Below, one piece after another: positions 16,332-24,554 of a stretch of 64,000 nt of DNA. The stretch is from JADCCX01 sp031431475 (lineage in GTDB: Bacteria; Pseudomonadota; Alphaproteobacteria; Rhizobiales; Beijerinckiaceae): contig JANPDL010000024.1 in the NCBI GenBank assembly GCA_031431475.1, positions 1 through 64,000 on the forward strand, read 5' to 3'. The stretch's first letter is position 1, and every line of letters begins with the position of its first letter. The position numbers and the translations under genes were made by a program. Under the pieces are notes generated by a model. It worked only from the letters and a program-made list of their open reading frames with translations. It had not been told where the DNA came from and did no database searches.

Positions 16332-17602
16332 AAAAACCATGGATCGGAGGCTTGATCCTCTCACTTGCCTTGCTGCCTGAATTGGCAAAGGCTGATTATC
16401 TGCTGGCTCCGTCGGATGCCGTGCGCATCAAGGTTCGGGACTGGCCTGATCTTGCGGGCGATTACACGGTCGGCCCTGATGGGCGCATCGCTATGCCGGT
16501 GATTGGCGATCTCAAGGCGCAAGGCCTGAGTGCCGCAGCACTTGGTCAAGCTGTGGGCGAGGCGATCAGGCGAAACTCCGGACGGATCGAGGTCACCGTT
16601 GCTGCGGTCGAGATTATCCGCTTTCGTCCCTTTTTTGTCATGGGAGATGTGCAGCGTCCGGGCGAGCATGTCTTCCGCCCCGGTCTGACCGTTTTGCAGG
16701 CCGTCAGCATGGCCGGCGGATACTACCGGCCCGCCAGTTCTAATCTGATCCGCAGCGACCGCGAGATAGCCCTGGCAACAGGTGACATAGAAAACAACGC
16801 CTTGCGGCTCATGCGGTCGCTTGTACGCGCCGCCCGTCAGGAGGCGTCACTTGCGGGCAAGGCCGAGATCGAGTTTCCGCCGGAATCGCAGGATCGTAAG
16901 GGTGAAGCATCCGTTGCTGCAGCGATGGACAGCGAGCGTGCTATTCTCGCACTGGAGCGCAAACGTATTGCAGATGAAATGCAGTCGCTCGAGAACATCC
17001 GGAATCTTTATAACCGCGAGATAGCGTCACTGAAGGGACAAGGGGAAGCCCTCAAGCGTGAGCAGGACGCTATCCAGAAACAACTCTCGGAACTGCGGGG
17101 CCTCGCCGGTCGCGGGCTGGCGCTCACGCCCAATATCATCACGCTGGAACGGACGATTGCCCAGAACCAGAATGAACAGCTCGGCGTTTCTACCGCCAGC
17201 GTGCGTGCGCAGCAGAACATCGAGCTGGCAGAACAGAAGCTGCGTGACCAGAGTGCCGAACGGTGCCGCCAACAAGCGATCGAGCTTCAGGAGGCGCGCA
17301 ACGAGACAGCCGATGCTCGCCAGCGCATGACGACGGCACAGGAGGTGCTGGACGAAGCGCTGGTAACCGAGAGGACCGAAGGCCGCAATCCCGGCACCGA
17401 GATCATGCAACGCCGAATGGTAATGCTGGTGCGGAGCGAAGCCGGAAAGCCACGCGAGTTCCCCGCTGATGATGCAACGCTACTACTGCCAGACGATGTT
17501 CTGAAGATAATGCCTCTGCCACCCCGACGGGTTGCGAACACGCGAACTGGTCAAGCCGTTCAGAATCCGGCGCGGGCTTCCCAGTTCATGGTTTCTCCCT
17601 GA
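16328..17602 (+). CDS. Polysaccharide export protein, Wza/ExoF type
   Basis: Periplasmic/outer-membrane export component, 424 aa. The signal peptide covers residues 1-22 (ending AKA-D), without a lipobox cysteine, so it is ExoF-like rather than a Wza lipoprotein. The Poly_export domain (YLLAPSDAVRIKVRDWPDLAGDY to about residue 95) and an SLBB-type segment (FFVMGDVQRPGEHVFRPGLTVLQAVSMAGG) follow. A long coiled-coil lies at about residues 200-340, then a short C-terminal beta part. It forms the export channel with the Wzc-like protein encoded just upstream. The last 17 bases overlap the 3' end of the convergent acyltransferase gene. Confidence 0.88.
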   Translation: MKKPWIGGLILSLALLPELAKADYLLAPSDAVRIKVRDWPDLAGDYTVGPDGRIAMPVIGDLKAQGLSAAALGQAVGEAIRRNSGRIEVTVAAVEIIRFRPFFVMGDVQRPGEHVFRPGLTVLQAVSMAGGYYRPASSNLIRSDREIALATGDIENNALRLMRSLVRAARQEASLAGKAEIEFPPESQDRKGEASVAAAMDSERAILALERKRIADEMQSLENIRNLYNREIASLKGQGEALKREQDAIQKQLSELRGLAGRGLALTPNIITLERTIAQNQNEQLGVSTASVRAQQNIELAEQKLRDQSAERCRQQAIELQEARNETADARQRMTTAQEVLDEALVTERTEGRNPGTEIMQRRMVMLVRSEAGKPREFPADDATLLLPDDVLKIMPLPPRRVANTRTGQAVQNPARASQFMVSP

Positions 17603-18632
17603 GTCGGGCAGGCTGCGACACCCAGCCTTTTGCCAGAGGCAGCGTTGGAAAGGCGCTCTTCTGCCGGAGCCACTGTTTGGCAGCCCTCGTCCAGAAACGC
17701 TCCCAATGGAATGTCGACAGGTGCGCCAGAACGAAAGTGATCGCGATGCTCAGGGGTCGCTTGACGAGATATTTTTCCATAAGCGTGCCTGCACTCCACC
17801 AGCCATGGGCCGTAAGCGGATGAATGACATAAAGTGCGTAGGAGATTGTCGCGATGTAGCGCGGAACTTGGGCACCAAGAGCTTTACGCAATGCGCATAT
17901 AGGCAGGCTCAAGGTCGCGATCAGAAGCCAGGCCGTCACATAGGGCCGCAGGAACTGCAGCCAGCCACTGGCGGGATGTGATGCCAGACACCAGGCCGCG
18001 AGTGCGAGACACCAGAACCGCGGCAAACCAGACAAGCGCTCCAGCCAAGTCCGGGACAGTGTTGCCACACAGGCTCCCGCCAGAATCTCGTCCACACGAA
18101 GGTGGGTCACGATAGAGAGATGAGCACCTTCCGAGATGCGAAGTGACGTGACCGCAACGCATAACACCCAGACCAGCAGGACAGCCTTGCGGTGTATCAG
18201 CATGAGCAGGGCGACAGCTGCATAGAAATGCACCTCGACGCCGAGTGACCACAGATGCTCGGTCTGGGGCAGCATGAGGTCTGGACGATAATTGAGATAG
18301 AAGCCGAGACCCGCCAGAAGCCCTGCATTGGACAGCGGATAGATGAGAAATACGATGCCGACGTAAAGCCAGGCCAGTGGCAGCAGCCGCGCCAGCCGCC
18401 GGATGATGAAGTCCGGCACGCTGCTCTTGTCGAGGCTCCGGACTATCAGAAATCCGGACAGCGAGAAGAACAGGCTCATACCCATCGCACCCGCTGTTGA
18501 ATTCAAATTCCATGCCTTTGGACCAAGGGGCAGCAGGTGCGTCGCCAGCACCAGAAGGATGCTGATGGCACGCAGGCCATCGAGAACGGGAATCCGCTCT
18601 TCTTCCTGCTTCAGGCTTGAGGGAATTTCCAT
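17586..18632 (-). CDS. Acyltransferase 3 family membrane protein (OafA/ExoZ-like)
   Basis: Integral membrane O-acyltransferase, 348 aa, about ten helices. The family opening is present: IPVLDGLRAISILLVLATHLLPLG (residues 14-37), then MGMSLFFSLSGFLIVRSL, with the histidine of ATHLL as the conserved reactive residue. It probably adds acetyl groups to the polymer or its lipid-linked repeat. It is the last gene of the minus-strand run GT4, wzx, methyltransferase, acyltransferase. Which sugar is modified cannot be told. Confidence 0.88.
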   Translation of the reverse strand: MEIPSSLKQEEERIPVLDGLRAISILLVLATHLLPLGPKAWNLNSTAGAMGMSLFFSLSGFLIVRSLDKSSVPDFIIRRLARLLPLAWLYVGIVFLIYPLSNAGLLAGLGFYLNYRPDLMLPQTEHLWSLGVEVHFYAAVALLMLIHRKAVLLVWVLCVAVTSLRISEGAHLSIVTHLRVDEILAGACVATLSRTWLERLSGLPRFWCLALAAWCLASHPASGWLQFLRPYVTAWLLIATLSLPICALRKALGAQVPRYIATISYALYVIHPLTAHGWWSAGTLMEKYLVKRPLSIAITFVLAHLSTFHWERFWTRAAKQWLRQKSAFPTLPLAKGWVSQPARLREKP

Positions 18633-18640
18633 GTCACGGG

Positions 18641-19453
18641 CTATCGCTGGGCCACGGCACGCAGGCGTTGCCTGGCGATCATAAGAGGTGGTCCAAGGGG
18701 AGAATCCCGCACCCAGCGACGTGCAACTTGCGGCAATCCGTGCGTTTCGGACTCCACGCCAAAGACCGCCACATCGTGACCAAACATGCGACTGTCCTTC
18801 TCGTGAAAGTCACGCTGCGACCGCCTGGTTTCTGCAAGGTAGAGAGCATGAGAACATGGTTTTGCCATGAATAATTTGTTCGGCGTGATCGCGAATGGGC
18901 GCAGTTCTGTCGCGGGATCACAGAAGTATCGTGCGGCCCCGGTCGAGACATCGGGCCAGCTCTCGTTGAAATAGTCGTCGAGGATCACAATGCCGTCTTC
19001 CGCAAGTGATCCTTCCGCAAGCATCAGGTCGTTCAGCGTGCAGTCTTCTGTATGCCCTCCGTCAATAGAGAACAGGCGGCAACGACCGACGCGCTGAAGG
19101 ATATCATTGGTGCCAACTTCAAGCGATGACCTCTGAAGCACGACCAGCCGCTCCATCGATGCGTAATCCGCAACGTTGCGCAGGAACTGGTCCCGGTCGC
19201 CGAATCCGGACCTGTCCGTGTTCAGATGTTGGTCACCGAAGACATCGATGGCGATGGCCTGCTCAGAGTTTTTCGTCAAAAGCTTCAGCAGGATAAACAA
19301 CCGTCCCATATGCACGCCGATCTCGGCAACGGAGCCATTGATGCTGCGGGTGGATTGAATCCGGGATAGCTCTGCAATGAAGGCTGCGCTGTAGGAATGG
19401 AGCCAGCCCGGCACGGTCGTGTGCCGACGCATATAGGTTTCGATCTCGCTCAC
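18641..19453 (-). CDS. Class I SAM-dependent methyltransferase
   Basis: Cytoplasmic 270-aa methyltransferase of the Methyltransf_24-like group. The SAM-binding start SVAEIGVHMGRLFILL lies near residues 41-56, the acidic ribose-binding IAIDVFGDQ near 70, SIDGGHTEDC near 129 and ILDDYF near 156. The histidine/aspartate pair in DGGHT is typical of sugar or surface-glycan methyltransferases. It overlaps wzx by four bases (ATGA) and precedes the acyltransferase gene by eight bases, which suggests methylation of an exopolysaccharide sugar. Confidence 0.82.
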   Translation of the reverse strand: MSEIETYMRRHTTVPGWLHSYSAAFIAELSRIQSTRSINGSVAEIGVHMGRLFILLKLLTKNSEQAIAIDVFGDQHLNTDRSGFGDRDQFLRNVADYASMERLVVLQRSSLEVGTNDILQRVGRCRLFSIDGGHTEDCTLNDLMLAEGSLAEDGIVILDDYFNESWPDVSTGAARYFCDPATELRPFAITPNKLFMAKPCSHALYLAETRRSQRDFHEKDSRMFGHDVAVFGVESETHGLPQVARRWVRDSPLGPPLMIARQRLRAVAQR

Positions 19454-20928
19454 AGGCTTCCTCCGTGACTGACGCTGCGCGGCTTCCGGACTATGTTCAG
19501 CACATGCTCCAGAACCGTATTGATGTGATCGAGCAGCTCATGACGGCATACGCGGATCGCCAGCAGCCAGAGGCCTCCCGCGGCCAAAGCAGACAGCCCA
19601 AAGGCGGCGGGAAAGCCAAGCACTCCGCTGGCGTGCAGCTCGCGGGGGATCAGAATGCCGGGAAGGCTCGCAAGCGTCAGAGCAAGACTGCGACACCACA
19701 CGGCCATCAGTTCCGCAGTGCGAAAGCCCACGGCTCCCCGGAGCACAAAGAAGTACCATACGGCAAAGAAGCCGCCCCCGAAGCTGATGGCCCAGATTGC
19801 AGTCCCGGTTTTCAGAATCATCAGCCCGGTGACAAGTGCCGCGAGCGTTACGACAAAAACTGCAAGTTCCGAGACGAACAGCAAACCAGGCTTGCGCTTG
19901 ACGATCAGAACGTCGTGGTGTGGCGCGACAGAAAGCGACAGCGCGTGACCCAGCGCAATCGGCGGGATCATGGCACCGGCGGCGCTCCAGTTCGGCCCGT
20001 AGAGTAACGTCACCAGCGGCGTGGCCCAGAGTGCCAGCGCAGCATAGGTCGGCCAGGCCAGACCCGTGATCACCTCGACGATGCGCAGATACAGAGGTGC
20101 GATATTGCCCTCGCGCCGTTCAGCTTCTGCCAGTCCAGGCAGCATGGGTCGCGTCACTGCAAAGAAAAAACCATTGAGCACAAGTGATGCCAGTGAGTGC
20201 GCGCGTGCGAAGAGCGCTGCTGTGCCCAGTTCAGTTACCCGTCCCAGTAACAGTTGCGGTGTTGATGTTGCGGTACTGCCGACTGCAAGCGTCGCTGACA
20301 TCCAGCCGCTGAAGCGCAAGAATTGCAGCCAGTCCCGAAAACGCGGGATCATCGACAATGTGTCAGGCCGGTAGGCCAGCGTTGCGAGCGCCGTTGCAAC
20401 AGCGCCCGCCAGGCTTCCCCAGCCAAGAGCAATAGCACCGTAATCTTGCAAGGCGAGTGCAATGGAAACGATGCTCTGGATCGCAGCACCACAAAGACCG
20501 ATGACCAAAAGGGCGTCAAAGCGCATCGCGCGCGTCAGCAGAACTGTCGCAGGAAACACGAGCGACAGCGCGAGCGGGCCGAAAGCAGCAATACGCAAAA
20601 TGGACCCAAGCGTCTCGTCGCCATAGAACAGAGCCAGCGGGAAGCTTGCCGCAATCAGCGCCGCCGTGATGAGCAGGGTCAATGCAATGCTCAGGCCGAA
20701 GCCCGAGCGCAGCAATGTTTCATCATGCTCCGTCGCACTGATCACGTAGGAGCCTATGCCAAAGTCTTTCAGGGCCATGGCAATGAAGAGCACTGCAATG
20801 GCAATGGAATAGGCCCCGAATTCAGCGGGGTTCAGCAATCTTGCTATGATGAGCCCCGTTCCGAACGAGAGGATCATTGTCGCGTTCTGCTGGATGACAG
20901 ACCGAAGTACCGCATGGCGCAATCTCAT
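19450..20928 (-). CDS. wzx: Repeat-unit flippase, Wzx-like
   Basis: Polysaccharide transporter of the MATE/Polysacc_synt superfamily, 492 aa, with about twelve to fourteen hydrophobic helices over the full length. The opening VLRSVIQQNATMILSFGTGLIIARLLNPAEFGAYSIA is the usual signature. It flips the undecaprenyl-linked repeat to the periplasm for polymerisation by the Wzy protein encoded at 24555-25865. It overlaps the upstream GT4 gene and the downstream methyltransferase gene by four bases each. Confidence 0.9.
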   Translation of the reverse strand: MRLRHAVLRSVIQQNATMILSFGTGLIIARLLNPAEFGAYSIAIAVLFIAMALKDFGIGSYVISATEHDETLLRSGFGLSIALTLLITAALIAASFPLALFYGDETLGSILRIAAFGPLALSLVFPATVLLTRAMRFDALLVIGLCGAAIQSIVSIALALQDYGAIALGWGSLAGAVATALATLAYRPDTLSMIPRFRDWLQFLRFSGWMSATLAVGSTATSTPQLLLGRVTELGTAALFARAHSLASLVLNGFFFAVTRPMLPGLAEAERREGNIAPLYLRIVEVITGLAWPTYAALALWATPLVTLLYGPNWSAAGAMIPPIALGHALSLSVAPHHDVLIVKRKPGLLFVSELAVFVVTLAALVTGLMILKTGTAIWAISFGGGFFAVWYFFVLRGAVGFRTAELMAVWCRSLALTLASLPGILIPRELHASGVLGFPAAFGLSALAAGGLWLLAIRVCRHELLDHINTVLEHVLNIVRKPRSVSHGGSL

Positions 20929-22238
20929 CGGCGGCTCTCATCATAGGCCAGTTCGCGTGAGGTTGGCAGTCCAGGTCGCAGCATGGGTGGTCCGGATGGC
21001 TTCATTGCCTGTGCCATAGCCATTGCTATCTGACCCTGGATTCGCGGCAGCGTGTAGAGCGCTTTTGCCAGACGGTAGGCGGCATCGGACTGCTTCAAGG
21101 CCACCGCGTCGTCGGTCAGAAGCTGGATGCAGGCCTCTGCGAAAGCGCCTTCCGGATCTCGGATCATGGCGTCACGACCGTCGTGAAAAGCCAGGCCTTC
21201 GCATGCAATGGAACTGGCCACGATGGGTCTGCCGAAGCCGGCGGCCTCGATCAGTTTCAATCTTGTGCCTCCCCCGTTCCGCAAGGGACAGCAGACAATG
21301 CGCGTCCGCGCATAGAGCTTGGGAAGATCATCGACAAAGCCGGGGAACTCCACATCTTCAGGTCTTTCATGGAAAGACGGGATTCTATCCGGGTTGGCGC
21401 CTGCAATTATCAGCTTTGCATCGCCTATTCTGGCCCGCACGATAGGCCAGATACGGGCAATCAGAAGCTCGGCCGCTTCGGCATTCGGGCCATGGCCATA
21501 ATTGCCCAGAAATAGTGCCGTCATTTGCGCTGAAAGGGGGTGCTGGCTATTCGGAATCGCAACCGCGTTGGGTACAACCACGACCCGGCGCGTATCGAAA
21601 CCATCCCGTTGAAGCCTGCCCAGATCATGCTCCGAGCAAATGAACGTGGCTGACGCCCGATTGAGGGCTCGGCGCTCTTCCGTTGCCAGTGCCGGGATTT
21701 CCAGCCTGGCCCTGAAGGATGCGATACGGCCTGCAGGGATTGTTGCTGCTCTACAGCGGACAAGATGTTCGACATCATCAAGGTCAAAGAAGACCGGCGT
21801 GTTATTGATGCCCGCTCTGGCAAGGGCAGTCATTGCGGGTAGCCGGTGCGCAAAGATCAGCCCTTGCCGGTTTTGCTCCTGCCAAGCTGATACAGCCGCT
21901 CTCAGTGCCAGAACCGGAGCCGCCCCGAGAAATGGCCTGAAGGCCCCACGCCAGCGCAGATGCGTTAGGGCCAATGGTGTTTGCCAGGGGCGGCGGGGCG
22001 CGAGATCGAGAGGCAGCAGCGTGACACGCACTGGCGTTCCCCAGTATTCTGATCCGATGGCGGAGGAGCGTTCTTCTTCTCCGGGAACGAGGCGCGCCTT
22101 TTCCGTAAAGTGCAGGATATCGACAAGCCCATGCAGCTTGCCCAGGACCTGCAAGAACATGCGCAGGCGTTGATAAACACCGTGGTGGTCATGGGCGGGA
22201 TCAGGTGGTTGCAGGACCGTGATGACAATGCAGGACAT
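20925..22238 (-). CDS. Family 4 glycosyltransferase (minus strand)
   Basis: GT-B fold retaining glycosyltransferase, 437 aa from the ATG at 22238 (MSCIVITVLQPPDPAHDHHG), where homology-like sequence begins. The frame stays open upstream to 22454 through repeat DNA, but that extension (repeated QILALM units) is not protein-like. VVVPNAVAIP near residue 217 starts the nucleotide-binding domain. The donor-binding block is CCPLRNGGGTRLKLIEAAGFGRPIVAS near residue 328, with the E-x7-E-like spacing of GT4. It is the first gene of the wzx operon and is divergent from the other GT4 gene across a 204-base control region. Confidence 0.85.
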   Translation of the reverse strand: MSCIVITVLQPPDPAHDHHGVYQRLRMFLQVLGKLHGLVDILHFTEKARLVPGEEERSSAIGSEYWGTPVRVTLLPLDLAPRRPWQTPLALTHLRWRGAFRPFLGAAPVLALRAAVSAWQEQNRQGLIFAHRLPAMTALARAGINNTPVFFDLDDVEHLVRCRAATIPAGRIASFRARLEIPALATEERRALNRASATFICSEHDLGRLQRDGFDTRRVVVVPNAVAIPNSQHPLSAQMTALFLGNYGHGPNAEAAELLIARIWPIVRARIGDAKLIIAGANPDRIPSFHERPEDVEFPGFVDDLPKLYARTRIVCCPLRNGGGTRLKLIEAAGFGRPIVASSIACEGLAFHDGRDAMIRDPEGAFAEACIQLLTDDAVALKQSDAAYRLAKALYTLPRIQGQIAMAMAQAMKPSGPPMLRPGLPTSRELAYDESRR

Positions 22239-22283
22239 GCTGGAACTATAGGCATGCCGCGCCGGAGAGATGAGGTCCGCAAG

Positions 22284-22295
22284 GGTATGCATACC
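22284..22295. promoter_or_regulatory. Perfect 12-bp palindrome between divergent GT4 genes
   Basis: GGTATGCATACC reads the same on both strands and lies 46 bases before one GT4 start and 148 before the other. Position and symmetry suit an operator for a dimeric regulator, but no cognate regulator is encoded next to it and chance occurrence is possible. Confidence 0.3.
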
Positions 22296-22388
22296 TTGGG
22301 ATGAGTGCGGTCGACGGTTATCCGAAATTGCCGTTTGCCGCTCGGATATCGTCATGGTCATGCCGTGATACTCCCGGCAATATTCCTC

Positions 22389-22442
22389 CATGAGAGCGAG
22401 GATCTGCATGAGAGCGAGGACCTGCATGAGAGCGAGGATCTG
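22389..22442 (+). repeat. Three tandem 18-bp units, each with a Shine-Dalgarno/ATG pair
   Basis: Units at 22389-22406, 22407-22424 and 22425-22442 have the sequence CATGAGAGCGAGGAYCTG and differ at a single position (T, C, T). Each unit holds an ATG and, after it, a purine-rich AGCGAGG that sits correctly spaced before the ATG of the next unit. The last AGCGAGG serves the GT4 start at 22443. All frames through the repeat are open. Confidence 0.95.
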
Positions 22443-22443
22443 A
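22390..22443 (+). CDS. Candidate 17-residue leader peptide overlapping the GT4 start
   Basis: Starting at the first repeat ATG, the frame reads MRARIC-MRARTC-MRARI and stops with TGA at 22441-22443. The A of that TGA is the first base of the ATG of the following glycosyltransferase (TGATG). Initiation at any of the three repeat ATGs gives the same stop. The arrangement is that of a translationally coupled leader ORF. No protein function is implied for the arginine/cysteine-rich peptide. Expression is unproven. Confidence 0.4.
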   Translation: MRARICMRARTCMRARI

Positions 22444-23771
22444 TGGTGAGCCAAAAAGCAGCAGTATGGCCGCTGGCCTCCCTAAGTGCGGCAGAGAGAC
22501 AGCCGACAGGAGTATCGGCTGCTGTGGAAGTGCAAGCCCTTTCCGGTCTCGATCCGGCTGACATGTCGGTCCGGGCTGAATCGAAACTTGTGTATCTTGT
22601 CAGCAAGTATCCTTCCATCACGCACACATTTATCCGACGGGAGATCAAGGCGCTTGAAGCGATGGGTTTCGAGATCCAGCGCGTCTCGGTGCGCGATGGT
22701 GGCCCGCTTGTCGATCCGGTCGATCATGAGGAACGGCAAAAGACCATCCGGTTGCTTGATGGTGTTTCCCGTCTTGTGACTGGTGTTTTGTGGGCCTTGC
22801 TCAGGTATCCCTCGGGATTTTTCTCGGCTGTGGCGCTGGCCACCCGGTTGTCATTCCGCAGTGACCGATCTGCGCTGCACCACCTGGCCTACCTGGTTGA
22901 GGCGTGCGTGCTGGCCCGGGTTCTCCATCGCTCGGAGGCACGTCACATTCACGCTCATTTCGGCACCAACCCTGCCGAGGTGGCTATGCTGGCAGCAGCC
23001 ATATCAGGTGTCAGCTACAGTTTCACGGTACATGGCTATGACGAGTATGATCGTCCGGAATTTCTCGGCCTCGGGCTGAAGACCCGCCGCGCGCTGTTCG
23101 TGGCTTGTGTGAGCTTCTATGGCCGGGCCCAGATGCTGCGCTGGTGTGACAGGGCTGACCGCGACAAGATCCATCTTGTCCGCTGTGGTCTGGATATGGA
23201 CGCCCTTGCAGCGCCGCATGCCGTTAAACCTTGCCTCCCCCGTTTTGTCTGTGTAGCCCGGCTGTGCCGCGAGAAGGCGCAGGAAACGCTGATCTCGGCG
23301 GCGGCATTTCTCATGGCGCGGGGGCGCTTGTTCGAGATTGTCATTGTTGGCGATGGCGAGACACGTGCAGAACTGGAACAGATGGTTGTGAGCGAGGGAC
23401 TAGAGGACCATGTGCGCCTGACGGGATGGCTGTCCGGCCCTGACGTCCGTTTGCAGATGCTGGAAGCGCGGGCTCTTGTGGTGCCCAGCTTTGCGGAGAA
23501 CCTCCCTGTCGTCATGATGGAGGCCATGGCTTTGTGCAGGCCCGTCATCGCGACCTTCATCGCCGGTATCCCGGAGCTCGTTGTGCCTGATCAGACAGGC
23601 TGGCTCGTTCCCGCGAGCTCCGTGGAAGCGCTCGCCGATGCGATGGAGGTTTGCCTCGACACATCCGATGCAGAAATGGCAAGAATGGGCGAAGCTGCGC
23701 GCACACGGGTTCAAGCCATGCATGACGTGGCGAAGGAAGCCAGCAAGCTGGCGCAGCTGTTCCCACGTTAA
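22443..23771 (+). CDS. Family 4 glycosyltransferase (plus strand)
   Basis: GT-B fold enzyme, 442 aa from the ATG at 22443, preceded by GAGG five bases upstream; an upstream ATG at 22305 would add 46 residues including three HESEDL repeats and is judged non-native. LVYLVSKYPSITHTFIRREIKAL near residue 50 and HAHFGTNPAEVAMLAA near 175 are typical of the WcaL/AmsK-like GT4 group. The donor-site block PSFAENLPVVMMEAMALCRPVIA lies near residue 350. Its TAA lies in a TTAA palindrome (23768-23771) shared with the stop of the convergent FkbM gene. It probably adds a late side-chain sugar of the repeat. Confidence 0.88.
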   Translation: MVSQKAAVWPLASLSAAERQPTGVSAAVEVQALSGLDPADMSVRAESKLVYLVSKYPSITHTFIRREIKALEAMGFEIQRVSVRDGGPLVDPVDHEERQKTIRLLDGVSRLVTGVLWALLRYPSGFFSAVALATRLSFRSDRSALHHLAYLVEACVLARVLHRSEARHIHAHFGTNPAEVAMLAAAISGVSYSFTVHGYDEYDRPEFLGLGLKTRRALFVACVSFYGRAQMLRWCDRADRDKIHLVRCGLDMDALAAPHAVKPCLPRFVCVARLCREKAQETLISAAAFLMARGRLFEIVIVGDGETRAELEQMVVSEGLEDHVRLTGWLSGPDVRLQMLEARALVVPSFAENLPVVMMEAMALCRPVIATFIAGIPELVVPDQTGWLVPASSVEALADAMEVCLDTSDAEMARMGEAARTRVQAMHDVAKEASKLAQLFPR

Positions 23772-24538
23772 GCCGTACCCGATGGCCCATCCACAAGCGC
23801 CCGGTTGATGAAGATGCAATCCGTTTCCAGCAAGCGGGGAAAGGCACCTTCGTTATTGGGTACGATGGAATTGAGATCAAAGCCGCGCATCTGGAAGAAA
23901 GCCAGTGTCTCCGTGATATCGGGAATTCCCTCATAAAGCTTCTTGATCGCGGTCTCGGTCTGGATCGCCACGAAGGACGACAGCAGGACACCGGCACCTT
24001 CCGCCACAGCGATATCATTGCCTTGCGTATCCATCTTGAGATACGGGCGTCTGAAGCCAAGCTCCTTGCTCCAGCGCGCGAGCTCTGCGGCAAGTGTAGA
24101 GGTCGTGAGCGCCAGTTCTCCGTCGATTCTGACCTGCCCGCCGAAAATGGCCTGGCCCAGTCCGCTTGGCTTGCGCAGTGAGCTGAACTGCGTATCGGCG
24201 GTTACCCGGAAAACGGCATCCCGCGTTTCCCGGTCCAGTGCCACGCCCCGGATGTGCCACGCGGCATCAAAAGAGGCCTCTCCTGCGAGGGCATCCGCAA
24301 GTTCGGGCACGGGTTCGAACGATATGATCGGCCCGGCATAGCGGATCCGGTCGCGCAGCATCGTGGCGTATTGCCCGCTGTTGGCTCCGACATCGAAGAC
24401 GCAATCCACGGCGAAAGTATCAAAAATTCGGCGGATGCATTCCTGCTCGTAAAGACCGCCCACGGCCTGTGGCGGTACGATATGGGCCCCGATGGCCTGG
24501 CCCACGGCATCGGCCATCTTGCGTTTCAGACTGCGCAT
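23768..24538 (-). CDS. FkbM family methyltransferase
   Basis: SAM-dependent O-methyltransferase of the FkbM family, 256 aa. VFDVGANSGQYATMLR near residue 47 is the SAM-binding loop. IISFEPVPELADAL near 70, RRPYLKMDTQGNDIAVAEGAG near 165 and IQTETAIKKLYEG near 195 are the other family blocks. It lies 16 bases after the Wzy gene on the same strand. It is the second methyltransferase of the locus, so the polymer probably carries methyl groups at more than one position. Confidence 0.88.
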   Translation of the reverse strand: MRSLKRKMADAVGQAIGAHIVPPQAVGGLYEQECIRRIFDTFAVDCVFDVGANSGQYATMLRDRIRYAGPIISFEPVPELADALAGEASFDAAWHIRGVALDRETRDAVFRVTADTQFSSLRKPSGLGQAIFGGQVRIDGELALTTSTLAAELARWSKELGFRRPYLKMDTQGNDIAVAEGAGVLLSSFVAIQTETAIKKLYEGIPDITETLAFFQMRGFDLNSIVPNNEGAFPRLLETDCIFINRALVDGPSGTA

Positions 24539-24554
24539 CTTTCCTCCTGATGTG

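Noticed and set aside
22305..22442. N-terminal extension of the plus-strand GT4 gene with HESEDL repeats
   Set aside because: No ribosome-binding site at 22305, the extension is repeat DNA, and 22443 has a well-spaced GAGG. Kept only as an alternative.
22239..22454. N-terminal extension of the minus-strand GT4 gene to 22454
   Set aside because: The extension is repeat-derived (QILALM units) and covers the divergent control region; the ATG at 22238 begins family-like sequence.
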